64,000 bases of DNA, from positions 186,001 through 250,000 of IMG/VR virus record IMGVR_UViG_3300031884_000002. One strand, written 5' to 3'. Within the stretch, counting starts at the first letter, position 1. Each line of letters opens with the position of its first letter. Shown piece after piece: positions 24,717 through 33,084 of the stretch. The notes beneath the pieces were generated by a model, which made no database searches, was not told the origin of the DNA, and saw only the letters and a program-made list of their open reading frames with translations. Source of the DNA: a virus. The translations under genes were made by a program, and so were the position numbers.

Positions 24717-25031
24717 CTAACTATTTAGATTGTTGAATTGGGTTATTATAGAATTGACATTTATAGGTATTCTAAGTTGAATACCAGCCGGAACCGATAA
24801 TCGACCATTTCCCAATCCGTTATTTGCCAATGATATAATCCAATAAAGAGAATAATCATTATAATACTTATATGCCAATACATCTAAATACATAGTGTCA
24901 TTTGTGATTATTACTATATCACTATCTTGAGGAGTAACTAATGGGTATGTAACCGATGAGTATATTTGTTTTCCGTCCCATCTTATAGAAGATGAAATGT
25001 TAGAATATCGTGATGAATAATTATTTACCAT
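24717..25031 (-). CDS. LysM-like baseplate wedge protein (gp53-type)
   Basis: 104 residues. The pattern YPLVTPQDSDIVIITNDTMYLDVLAYKYYND then LYWIISLANNGLGNGRLSVPAGIQLRIP is a LysM-like domain as in the T4 gp53 wedge family and related short baseplate proteins of contractile tails. It lies 12 nt after the 729-residue structural gene and before the baseplate gene, the usual neighbourhood. Role: joins wedge to hub in the baseplate. Confidence 0.7.
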   Translation of the reverse strand: MVNNYSSRYSNISSSIRWDGKQIYSSVTYPLVTPQDSDIVIITNDTMYLDVLAYKYYNDYSLYWIISLANNGLGNGRLSVPAGIQLRIPINVNSIITQFNNLNS

Positions 25032-25043
25032 ATATTATATGTA

Positions 25044-27233
25044 TTATGAAGATACCGATACAACTAAACTTTGATCCATTGGGGTTGGAGATTTTCCAAG
25101 TGGAATTGCAGTATTCCAAGCATTAGAAGTAAATACATTAGTGCGAGGAGCGTTTCCAAAATTAGCACCGCCCGCAATAGGTTGTTCTTTTTCCAATAAG
25201 TTCATAGATACTGCAATATCAACTTCTCTTGGTAATTGACCATAATTAGTCGTACTCGGAGACGTAATATAGTTTGCCAAATGAGACCACGAAACTCCGC
25301 TTTCTTGACTGGTTGTTTCCCAACTTGCATCTTCAGGAACTGTAAGATTCACCGATTTTATAATACATGGTTGATTTTTATACATATCCCCGATTGTTAT
25401 ATAATACATCGGAGGAATTATATATCTATTTGTAATGTTGTTTACTCCTTGAGTTCCTCCTGATGTATAATTTGAAGGTTTAACTGCGGTTGTTAAATAA
25501 TTAATTCTTTGCCAAGTAGGTGCCAGTTCAACTATACTATTTATTATAATTTTAAAATTAAATGATAAATCTCTGGAAAATCCGGAATAATTAAATATTT
25601 TATCGGCTCTTCCTATAAAAGAAAACTCATCATATGTAGCACTATCGTTTGCCGCCAATCCCTTTATAGTTGCTCTAAAAGGAATATATTTTTGATTTAC
25701 GATATCATAAAAGTAAAATGCTAATTGGTCATGAGTATATGGTTTCCAAGTTACATTGCTCCATCCAACCATTGGTCCAGTTCCTTTTTTATTTACATCT
25801 AATACTGTTAATGTATTGATAGCATCAAATGCCAATGAAGAAGGTAGTCGTAGGGAATTTTCTAATTGAGTTGCAATATCATCGGATACTAATTTAGTAG
25901 AGGAGTCTCTATATTCTTTTAATACCCCATATTGATAGGTTAATCCACGATTACTATCAGTTTTATTTTTTGTATTAAATAATTTATTATATCCATTTAT
26001 GGTGGTATTATTATTTTGTAATATGCTGGAATTTTGTTTAGGATTTGTATTGTATGTAGATTTCCCCGAATTTGATACAAATCCGGTATTTGTTATATCA
26101 ATCAATACAGATTGCATTAAAGTATTATACGAACTAACCGATAATGAGTCTGTTTTTTTACTTGGATAATTTTTTGATGAATCTGCATAATCGTAAAATT
26201 GATACATTATATCCGAATTTGTAAATGGACCAGAATTGGCAATATTAGAACCTACATTGTCGCCATACCTATAGCCGGATTTTAATGTATTCGTACTTTG
26301 ATTTGTATTATATCCAACCTTTCCAACTCCGCTAATACTACCATTTACTAAAGTAGATGTTAATACAATATTATTCGTAATATTTCCATTCGTATCAACC
26401 GTTACAAATAATCGAGACGCATCCACCGGATATTCTCCGTTTTTCCTAATTATAGTTGACCCAGCTACCCATTGTTGCTGAATGTCTTGTTTTATACCAT
26501 TTTTATCATTATATGACAATCTATATGTCTCATCATCTATCATCATTCCGTAGGCACCCTCACTGCTATTAAATGATATTCCTTTTTGGGATGCTGGTTT
26601 TATATTAGCTATCAATGCTGATATAAAACTTGGACCGTTTGACGAATTGTTAGTCCATTTTGATTTTAATTTATTTAATCCCGAGTTTGCAGTCTGTGCT
26701 CGCAATAATCCATGTCCATCGGTAGTTGAATTTATATTAGGAAGAGCATCTGCAATCGTTCCATTGGGTGGTTTTACATTACCCGTAGAAATACCTATTA
26801 ACGAGGTCAATGCTCCTAATAATCCACCGGATAAATCTAAATGTCTAGTTACTCTTGGAACAATATATAACGTAGCTCCACGTCCTGCCGATACTAATAC
26901 TTCAGTTGGAGAATATAATCTAGTTTCATTAAATGCATTTCCGGTTTGCATTAAAAATTGTTTTCCGAGCCATATCAATCCTTTACCCGACGTTAAAAAT
27001 TGAGCCATTCTATCAACATCTAGAAGAGATCCACCAACTGGGAATATGAACGAATCTAATTTAGTATTTGGGTATTTGTTAGATTTATCTATATAGGTAT
27101 AAACATAAGGTTCTCCATCGGATGTATGAGGATTTAATTTATGATATAATTGTATATTTACACTATCCCATACAGATTCTAATCTGCCGGGTGCGGATGG
27201 TTTAATAGTGGTTAATTGTTGAATATTTGCCAT
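25044..27233 (-). CDS. Baseplate/tail structural protein
   Basis: 729 residues. The C-terminal third (FYFYDIVNQKYIPFRATIKGL, DEFSFIGRADKIFNYSGFSRDLSFNFKI, WQRINYLTT, YITIGDMYKNQPCIIKSVNL, PEDASWE) is a beta-rich tail-tube-like domain found in baseplate proteins of T4-like environmental phages. The N-terminal half is long, Asn/Ser-rich and probably an elaboration. It starts 6 nt after the tape-measure gene. It may be the tube-initiating baseplate component. No enzymatic motif. Confidence 0.65.
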   Translation of the reverse strand: MANIQQLTTIKPSAPGRLESVWDSVNIQLYHKLNPHTSDGEPYVYTYIDKSNKYPNTKLDSFIFPVGGSLLDVDRMAQFLTSGKGLIWLGKQFLMQTGNAFNETRLYSPTEVLVSAGRGATLYIVPRVTRHLDLSGGLLGALTSLIGISTGNVKPPNGTIADALPNINSTTDGHGLLRAQTANSGLNKLKSKWTNNSSNGPSFISALIANIKPASQKGISFNSSEGAYGMMIDDETYRLSYNDKNGIKQDIQQQWVAGSTIIRKNGEYPVDASRLFVTVDTNGNITNNIVLTSTLVNGSISGVGKVGYNTNQSTNTLKSGYRYGDNVGSNIANSGPFTNSDIMYQFYDYADSSKNYPSKKTDSLSVSSYNTLMQSVLIDITNTGFVSNSGKSTYNTNPKQNSSILQNNNTTINGYNKLFNTKNKTDSNRGLTYQYGVLKEYRDSSTKLVSDDIATQLENSLRLPSSLAFDAINTLTVLDVNKKGTGPMVGWSNVTWKPYTHDQLAFYFYDIVNQKYIPFRATIKGLAANDSATYDEFSFIGRADKIFNYSGFSRDLSFNFKIIINSIVELAPTWQRINYLTTAVKPSNYTSGGTQGVNNITNRYIIPPMYYITIGDMYKNQPCIIKSVNLTVPEDASWETTSQESGVSWSHLANYITSPSTTNYGQLPREVDIAVSMNLLEKEQPIAGGANFGNAPRTNVFTSNAWNTAIPLGKSPTPMDQSLVVSVSS

Positions 27234-27239
27234 ATAATT

Positions 27240-29561
27240 TTAATGATTAGTTCCATAATTTCCACTAAACTGTAGATTCCTAGACATAATACTGGATAAA
27301 CGTTGACTATCAATATTAACTCCGATTTTTCCATCATTCAAATCTTTTCGTAAATCATTGATTGCTCCTATTACTTGTTGTAATAATTTATTGGAATCTT
27401 CATTTTGATTTACTTGTTCTTTAGAATTATCAGTTTGTTGTTTAACCTCGGTAATAGCCTGTTCTTGTGTTTTCTGAGGCGCAGATGTTAATGTATCTAT
27501 ACTATGATTTATTGTAGTTGCTATTCCACCGGTTCCTGCTCGTAATCCTGCCGCAAATTTTGACATGCCCGGAATGTGATCCAATATCCAAGCAAATACA
27601 TGTCTAAACGGATAAGTTAAAGCATCATATAACATAGAGCCAACTGATACTATTCCTTTAACTATTGATAATCCTAATTGAGATGGTGATTTTCCACATA
27701 ACTTATCCCATATCCATTTAGCCGCTTTTACAAATGGATCAATTAACACATGATATAATGATTCTCCTATTGCTAATAGACCCATTAAAATCTTAGTTCC
27801 AAAGTTCATATTAGGGTCATTCCATATAGTTTTCCATCTTCCAAATAAATCAATTATAAATTGAATTGCAGTTATTACAAGTCCAATCGGACCTAATATT
27901 TTTGAGAATGCTCCAAAAAAAGTAGCAAACTTAGAACTTCCTGTAAATAATGTAAATAAAGGTTTCATATATTCTACTAACTTAGAAATCCAACCTCCTA
28001 TTTTTGAAATTATAGATAGCTTTTTGAACCATCCGACTACGTTTGATATTGTGATTTCTATTCTGGAAATGTATTTCCACATAATAGACAATTCCTTTCC
28101 GGTTTCAATAGTAGCCCATCTTGCATTTTCCAATCCAGATGATATTCGTGATATTAAAGACACCGTAGCTAAAAACATAGGTATCATCGGAATTATTGCA
28201 GGAACTATTGATAACACTCCATCTATAAAAGGTAAAAAAACAAGACCCAGTTGAGCAACTAATTGATTCCATTTTTGTTGAATTGCCACTATTCTTTCTT
28301 GGTTACTTTTAGTTTGTAAATCCAATTCAAATTGTTTAGTTTTATCTTTTAATACATTATCATTTGCTTCTTTCAACTGAGTATATGCTTTAATTTGGTT
28401 TTTGACTTCATTAGTTCCATTAAGTCGTGCATTATTCCATTCTTTATCGGCTTGCACCATATTCATCAATTCACTTACACTTCTTCCAGTTGCCTTGGCA
28501 AATGCCTCTTGTTGAAATACATCTAATTGATTAAATCTATTTTGTTTTGTTAATCTCAATATTTCTCTATTAGACTCTTCTAAGTTTCTATGATATGCCA
28601 ATTCACGGGCCTTTTGTAGATTTATAGAATGTCCCAATAAAACAGAAGCTTCCATTTCTTCTTGAACGCTTTCTGTAAAATTAAGAATATGACGAGAAGC
28701 ATCTGATACCGAGTCCATTGAAGTTCCTAATCGTCTAAACTCAATTGCCGATTTAATTGCTATAGAAGGTATTCTGGACATCAAAGATAAGGTATTACTT
28801 GATTTCGATGCTATATCTCCCATTACTTGTGATAAATTAGTTCCGGCTGCATTACTTAATGCTCCAGCCATATATGCCATACTCTTCTGGCTTTCCATTG
28901 TAGTTCCGGATAAAACTGCCATATTCTTAAAAAATCCAGCAGATATTTCTTCGGCTACTCCTAACTGAGCACTTAGTAGTGCGGTTGTTTTGACTAAATC
29001 TTCCGATGTTATGTATATACTTCCATATGCGTGTGATAATTCAATGGCAGATTTATAAACACCTTCGATGGTTACTCCCATATCCATCAATGAAATTGTG
29101 ATTGCCTGTGCGTCCCATTGAATAGTTTTAGTATTCTGCCTCAACATTCCCATCGTTTTATTAAATACAGTAACCGCTTTATCCATATCTAAAAATAATT
29201 TCCACGTCTGCTGGGCGATGTATAAAAATGGAGCGAATATGGATTCATTCATGTATTTAAGAAGAGCCATTTCTTGTTCTTCTGCTTTGATTCGTTGTTT
29301 TATGGAAGACACAATATTTTTTTGTTCTACTTCTCGTATTCCGAAATATTTTCCAAGTCCGTTTTGGGCTTCAAACTCTTCAGTTCTACTTTTATTTAAA
29401 CTTGCCGATAATTGTCCTTGTCTTTGTAACCTATTATTCCAACTCATATTGAGTTTTTCAGAAATCCCAAGCATGTCGGTAAGAGTATCGTTGCTATTTT
29501 TTAACAATTCATTATACTCCGCAAGAACTTTTGGATCTACATCTTTATTTTGGTCTGCCAT
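27240..29561 (-). CDS. Tape measure protein
   Basis: 773 residues, helical, with coiled-coil segments at both ends and hydrophobic stretches in the middle (residues ~435-475, LGLVFLPFIDGVLSIVPAI; ~555-580) as usual for tape measures that enter the host membrane. At about 0.15 nm per residue it would specify a tail of roughly 115 nm. A late-type box lies 4 nt before the start. The chaperone-like pair is divergently placed at 30013. Assigned from size, composition and position. Confidence 0.7.
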   Translation of the reverse strand: MADQNKDVDPKVLAEYNELLKNSNDTLTDMLGISEKLNMSWNNRLQRQGQLSASLNKSRTEEFEAQNGLGKYFGIREVEQKNIVSSIKQRIKAEEQEMALLKYMNESIFAPFLYIAQQTWKLFLDMDKAVTVFNKTMGMLRQNTKTIQWDAQAITISLMDMGVTIEGVYKSAIELSHAYGSIYITSEDLVKTTALLSAQLGVAEEISAGFFKNMAVLSGTTMESQKSMAYMAGALSNAAGTNLSQVMGDIASKSSNTLSLMSRIPSIAIKSAIEFRRLGTSMDSVSDASRHILNFTESVQEEMEASVLLGHSINLQKARELAYHRNLEESNREILRLTKQNRFNQLDVFQQEAFAKATGRSVSELMNMVQADKEWNNARLNGTNEVKNQIKAYTQLKEANDNVLKDKTKQFELDLQTKSNQERIVAIQQKWNQLVAQLGLVFLPFIDGVLSIVPAIIPMIPMFLATVSLISRISSGLENARWATIETGKELSIMWKYISRIEITISNVVGWFKKLSIISKIGGWISKLVEYMKPLFTLFTGSSKFATFFGAFSKILGPIGLVITAIQFIIDLFGRWKTIWNDPNMNFGTKILMGLLAIGESLYHVLIDPFVKAAKWIWDKLCGKSPSQLGLSIVKGIVSVGSMLYDALTYPFRHVFAWILDHIPGMSKFAAGLRAGTGGIATTINHSIDTLTSAPQKTQEQAITEVKQQTDNSKEQVNQNEDSNKLLQQVIGAINDLRKDLNDGKIGVNIDSQRLSSIMSRNLQFSGNYGTNH

Positions 29562-29565
29562 ATAA

Positions 29566-29574
29566 TATAAATAT
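29566..29574 (-). promoter_or_regulatory. Late-type AT box
   Basis: ATATTTATA on the coding strand, 4 nt before the tape-measure ATG at 29561. Confidence 0.6.
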
Positions 29575-29607
29575 AGAATTATTGAGTTTTAACCGTTAAA
29601 ATAACCC

Positions 29608-29635
29608 TTGACTTTTTATATTTCTCTGATATACT
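29608..29635 (+). promoter_or_regulatory. Sigma-70 promoter, leaderless configuration
   Basis: TTGACT, 16 nt, TATACT, with the -10 box ending 6 nt before the ATG at 29642. Confidence 0.8.
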
Positions 29636-29641
29636 GTAAAC

Positions 29642-29944
29642 ATGATTGAAAAACGAGAAAATGTAATCTTCGGGTTTATCGGAGATTTGATTAAGTTTAT
29701 TGCTGAAATTATAATTCTAGCAGCCGTTACCTTTGTAGTTATATTTGCATTATTTGCACCTGCTTTTGCGCCATATTTTCGAGGACGATATATGGGTGAG
29801 TTTGGATGTGGGAATGACGATAAGCGAGTAAAATCAAAAATGGTAATGGTAAACTTTGTATTGTGGATGATTTGCATTTTCTCTTGGATTGTTTTACTTG
29901 GATATGGATTAACTCCTCCTGATGGATGTGGATTAGCTAAGTAA
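29642..29944 (+). CDS. Small two-helix membrane protein
   Basis: 100 residues with two hydrophobic segments (residues ~18-43, FIAEIIILAAVTFVVIFALF; ~68-87, MVNFVLWMICIFSWIVLLGY) joined by a charged loop containing GCGNDDKRVK. Holin-like topology is possible, but a sigma-70 promoter suggests early expression, which fits a membrane effector or superinfection-exclusion protein better. No family recognised. The opposite-strand frame is a shadow. Confidence 0.6.
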   Translation: MIEKRENVIFGFIGDLIKFIAEIIILAAVTFVVIFALFAPAFAPYFRGRYMGEFGCGNDDKRVKSKMVMVNFVLWMICIFSWIVLLGYGLTPPDGCGLAK

Positions 29945-29969
29945 AATATAATTAATTAAAAAAGTTTGG

Positions 29970-30019
29970 CTGGCATATATGTATATTTGTAGATTAAAAC
30001 CAGATTACATATATGCCAG
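29970..30019. repeat. Perfect 12-bp inverted repeat covering a start codon
   Basis: CTGGCATATATG (29970-29981) and CATATATGCCAG (30008-30019), separated by 26 nt. The right arm contains the ATG of the gene at 30013. Could form an mRNA hairpin hiding the start codon, or be an operator. Confidence 0.6.
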
Positions 30020-30834
30020 ATAATAATACAATATCAATAACCAGACCATCAGTGACAACTCCTATCCCCATAAAGGCGGAAGTTCCTAAGTATCCAACCG
30101 AAATTATATCATTACCAAGTCAAGGATTTCCCTATGATGAATCCAATCCATTAAGTTCAGGAACGTTAGAATTAAAAAACTTAACGGCAAAAGAGGAAAA
30201 TCTATTGACTAATCAAACATTGATGAAAAATGGAACTCTGCTTGATAAACTATTGGAATCGGTAATAGTTGATAAAACAGTAAAGACAAATGAAATGTTA
30301 ATGTGTGATTTTGATGCGGCAATATTTGCGTTAAGAAGAATGGCATATGGAGATTCTTATGAAGTTACTATTACTTGTGGAAAATGTGGAAAAGATACTC
30401 AAGTTGATATAGATTTAAGTCAAATGAAAAACTCGGAGTTAGTCGAAAGCAATTTTATAAAAGGGCAAAATAATTTTATATTTGAATTGCCATATAGTAA
30501 ACGAACTGTTACATTTAAATTATTAACCAGAAAAGATATATTTAACATAGAAAAAGAAATTGAGGCTATGAAAAAGGTTAGTAAACAGAGCACTGAAATG
30601 ACAACTCGTTTAAGTTATATAATTACTTCTATAGACGGTGAAAATGAAGTTTCTAAAATTAGAAAGTTTGTAAATGATGGTGAATTAATTTCAAAAGATA
30701 GTCTCGAATTAAGAAAATATATTAAATCAATATCTCCAACATTGGATACTACATTTGATTTTACTTGTTCCTCATGTGACTCCGAAAGAAAGCAAGAGGT
30801 GCCTATGGGTATCGGGTTTTTTTTCCCTAACTAA
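30013..30834 (+). CDS. T4 gp26/gp51-type baseplate hub assembly / tail chaperone-like protein
   Basis: 273 residues. LPSQGFPYDESNPLSSGTLELKNLTAKEENLLTNQTLMKNGTLLDKLLESVIVDK is the signature of the T4 baseplate-hub assembly family (PF12322-like), followed by a CGKCGKD zinc ribbon with a second pair CSSCDSE near the end. It assists baseplate or tail assembly. Its last codons cross GGG TTT TTT TTC; the next frame continues the protein (see 30824). The start codon lies in an inverted repeat. No Shine-Dalgarno sequence. Confidence 0.72.
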   Translation: MPDNNTISITRPSVTTPIPIKAEVPKYPTEIISLPSQGFPYDESNPLSSGTLELKNLTAKEENLLTNQTLMKNGTLLDKLLESVIVDKTVKTNEMLMCDFDAAIFALRRMAYGDSYEVTITCGKCGKDTQVDIDLSQMKNSELVESNFIKGQNNFIFELPYSKRTVTFKLLTRKDIFNIEKEIEAMKKVSKQSTEMTTRLSYIITSIDGENEVSKIRKFVNDGELISKDSLELRKYIKSISPTLDTTFDFTCSSCDSERKQEVPMGIGFFFPN

Positions 30835-31036
30835 AGAATACGTATTATCCATACACAATATAATATTTGATTTGGTTCATGTAGGTCGATTCGACCACGA
30901 TGCATTATATTCTATGCCAATTCCACTTCGTAATTTTTATTATAATCGATTGATTAAAAATAAAGAACACGAAGAACGGGAAATAGAAAAATCCAAAGGA
31001 ATAAGTGAAGCTAAACCTACATCTATTAGGAGATAA
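30824..31036 (+). CDS. Downstream assembly-protein frame, probably reached by +1 shift
   Basis: About 70 residues: LTKEYVLSIHNIIFDLVHVGRF, then DHDALYSMPIPLRNFYYNRLI and a charged KEHEEREIEK tail. The pattern (G/R)F..D.LY.MP..LR.FY resembles the small protein that follows gp26-like genes in related phages. There is no in-frame ATG before the conserved part; only a TTG at 30755 lies upstream. The frame is +1 relative to the upstream gene and meets it in the T8 run at 30817-30824, so a frameshifted fusion of about 340 residues is possible. Confidence 0.55.
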   Translation, partial: SLTKEYVLSIHNIIFDLVHVGRFDHDALYSMPIPLRNFYYNRLIKNKEHEEREIEKSKGISEAKPTSIRR

Positions 31037-31393
31037 TTAAAATTGGGTCGTAGATGGATGGCTTAATTGTTGAACTGATTTCTGTAAAGATGGTATTTCT
31101 ATACATTTTATTTGGTCTTGATCACGTTTAGTATAATCTAATTTTTTCTTAGCAGTATCAAGTTCAGTTTTTTGAGCTTTTAAATTAACAGTTCTCTGTT
31201 TATCTTTTAACTGTTTCATTTTCTGCTGATCGGACACAGACATAGCAACCGATGGTGGATTGGTTACTGGTGCTCCTCCTGACATATTAACATCATCTTC
31301 ATCTTCATTTTCCATATCCATTGCATTGTATTCATTTACAATTTCTTTTACAATGTGTTTAACTAATTCTTTTAACTGAGATTCGGTAATCAT
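31037..31393 (-). CDS. Small coiled-coil virion-associated protein
   Basis: 118 residues from the ATG at 31393, two nt before the stop of the upstream gene. The N-terminus MITESQLKELVKHIVKEIVNEY is an amphipathic helix of the widespread phage type MKITxSQLKxxIKEEL. Then come an acidic stretch (DMENEDEDD), a Pro/Ser linker and a Lys/Gln coiled coil (residues ~60-105). Probably a head or internal protein. No enzymatic domain. Confidence 0.5.
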   Translation of the reverse strand: MITESQLKELVKHIVKEIVNEYNAMDMENEDEDDVNMSGGAPVTNPPSVAMSVSDQQKMKQLKDKQRTVNLKAQKTELDTAKKKLDYTKRDQDQIKCIEIPSLQKSVQQLSHPSTTQF

Positions 31394-31394
31394 A

Positions 31395-32369
31395 TTAATC
31401 TTGTCCCGATTCGGAATCATCAAATCCTATTTCTTTATCTATAGTAGGACGGTCCTCACCAGCTAAATGTTTGGCTAACAACTCATCATCATTAGTAACT
31501 TCTTGGTCACGATTATGTAATTCTTCGGCATCTCCAATAGAATCTTCGGTATGTTCATCTGGTTTAATCGATTCCTCTTTGGCTACGTCTAAATTACGGT
31601 CTGCAAATACGAATAATTCTTCGGCTGATGGGTCATATTTTCCAATGTAAATGTAAGTAGGAGTTTTATCATTTAATCCACTTTTTACTTTTTTCATTGT
31701 CTGAATAGCAATTTTAACTTTACTTCCACCAATAGAAGAACCTACCCGATGAAGTGTTCTTTCAATAGAAGCATCATCTGCCCACATTCTAAATGGAACT
31801 TCTCTAATTTCTCCGGACGGAGTATACAATACTATTCCTTGTAATTTTTTCTTCTTTGCTGTTTTAGGAGTTTCTTCTCCGGATGGTTCATTATCAATAG
31901 GAGTTTCATCTCTTGGAACTTCGGGAAGGTCAACTGCACCTTGTCCTGCTAATGGAGGAGCAGCCGCACCAGATGTAGCATCTTCTTTATTTAAACCTTT
32001 TAGTGTCTTGGCTAAGTTGGCTCTTTTTCCTAATTTTCCACCTTTAGAAGCTGCCGCATTTAATTTTGAAGATGGTATTTTTTCATCTTGAGGAACGTGT
32101 AATTGTTTATGTAATGCACCTGGTTTTTTAATTGCTTTCTGTATCCATTTTTTATCTTTTCCTTCTTCTTCTACTTCTTTTCCTTCTGCCGTATTGCTTT
32201 CCTCAACTTCTTTCAAACATCCAGATTTACATTCTTTACATTTCTTTTCTCCGAATATAACATTCTTACCGCATTTGCATTTCTTGCATTTTCCCTCATT
32301 TAATTGAGTTAAAACTTCCTTGGCGCAGACACGAATAAGGGTTTCTAAAAGTTCTTGTTTTATTTTCAT
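31395..32369 (-). CDS. Probable virion protein with Cys-rich and WIQKAIKKPGAL modules
   Basis: 324 residues. The N-terminus MKIKQELLETLIRVCAKEVL is an amphipathic leader ending TQLNE. Residues ~28-51 are a Cys-rich knot (CKKCKCG...CKECKSGC), likely zinc-binding. Residues ~75-125 (WIQKAIKKPGALHKQLHVP, then GGKLGKRANLAKTLKGL) form a basic module found in many phage structural proteins, probably DNA-binding. A Pro/Glu linker, a beta domain (GIVLYTPSGEIREVPFRMW) and an acidic tail follow. Probably head-associated; exact role unknown. Confidence 0.55.
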   Translation of the reverse strand: MKIKQELLETLIRVCAKEVLTQLNEGKCKKCKCGKNVIFGEKKCKECKSGCLKEVEESNTAEGKEVEEEGKDKKWIQKAIKKPGALHKQLHVPQDEKIPSSKLNAAASKGGKLGKRANLAKTLKGLNKEDATSGAAAPPLAGQGAVDLPEVPRDETPIDNEPSGEETPKTAKKKKLQGIVLYTPSGEIREVPFRMWADDASIERTLHRVGSSIGGSKVKIAIQTMKKVKSGLNDKTPTYIYIGKYDPSAEELFVFADRNLDVAKEESIKPDEHTEDSIGDAEELHNRDQEVTNDDELLAKHLAGEDRPTIDKEIGFDDSESGQD

Positions 32370-32423
32370 ATATTATATTGTAAAGTTATAAATATAAATA
32401 TAACAATTATAATACAAAAACCA

Positions 32424-32454
32424 ATAAAAAAGCACCAGAACAATGCTGGTGCTT
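32424..32454 (-). terminator. Rho-independent terminator after hsp20
   Basis: Nine-bp stem AAGCACCAG/CTGGTGCTT (32430-32454), 7-nt loop, six Ts on the minus strand. Confidence 0.85.
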
Positions 32455-32477
32455 GGTTGTTAATATTCAATTATTAA

Positions 32478-32975
32478 TCATTTAATTTCTATTTTTTTAA
32501 TCTCTTCTTTCTTAGGAGTAGGTTTAATTTTCTTTAATGTAATCTCAAGAATTCCATTATTAAACTTCGCATCTACGTTTTCTTTATCATAATTAGAACC
32601 AAGAGAAAAACTGCGGCTAAATGAAGATTTCTTCAATTCTTTATGAATGTATTGGGAACCAGTAGAATAATCTTTTTTATCTTGCTTTTCTCCTCTGATA
32701 GACAATATATCATCTTTAATCTCAATTGTTACTTGGTCTTTTGATAAGCCAGGTATTTCCGCCTCGATTAATGTGGATGTTTCGGTATCTTGAATATCTA
32801 CTTTAGGATATGAGTTTTTTCCATAAAAATCAATTCCAAAATCATCAAACAAATCAGGAAATGAGGAGTTAAAAATCTCATTATATATTGATGTATACGG
32901 GGTTAAAAACTCATCTCGGTTAGAAAACAAAGATGGAAACGAAGTATTGTAACGGACTAATTTATTAGTATTCAT
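32478..32975 (-). CDS. Hsp20-type small heat shock protein
   Basis: 165 residues with a full alpha-crystallin domain (PKVDIQDTETSTLIEAEIPG, LSIRGEK, FSRSFSLG, AKFNNGILEITLKK) and a C-terminal KKIEIK resembling the IxI anchoring motif. It is an ATP-independent holdase, known in cyanophages and other environmental T4-like phages, where it probably protects phage proteins. It has its own promoter, a ~90-nt leader with AAAGG Shine-Dalgarno, and a terminator. Confidence 0.92.
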   Translation of the reverse strand: MNTNKLVRYNTSFPSLFSNRDEFLTPYTSIYNEIFNSSFPDLFDDFGIDFYGKNSYPKVDIQDTETSTLIEAEIPGLSKDQVTIEIKDDILSIRGEKQDKKDYSTGSQYIHKELKKSSFSRSFSLGSNYDKENVDAKFNNGILEITLKKIKPTPKKEEIKKIEIK

Positions 32976-33048
32976 ATTTACCTTTCTATAATAGTTGTTT
33001 ATCTATAGTTTATCATCATACCTACACAAGTAGCATATGATACCAATA

Positions 33049-33077
33049 AATATATTCCGAAATTTGAAAAATGTCAA
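33049..33077 (-). promoter_or_regulatory. Sigma-70 promoter for hsp20
   Basis: Minus strand TTGACA, 17 nt, TATATT. The predicted leader to 32975 is ~65-70 nt and ends in AGAAAGGTAAAT before the ATG, so this gene uses a conventional leader. Confidence 0.75.
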
Positions 33078-33084
33078 GTATTTT

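Noticed and set aside
29596-29877. Minus-strand frame opposite the two-helix membrane protein
   Set aside because: Antisense to a gene with a strong promoter and two clear membrane helices; it looks non-natural.
30755-30823. Separate TTG start for the second assembly gene
   Set aside because: The start is weak, lies within the upstream gene, and the residues it adds (VPHVTPKESKRCLWVSG) are an off-frame reading of the upstream zinc-ribbon region.
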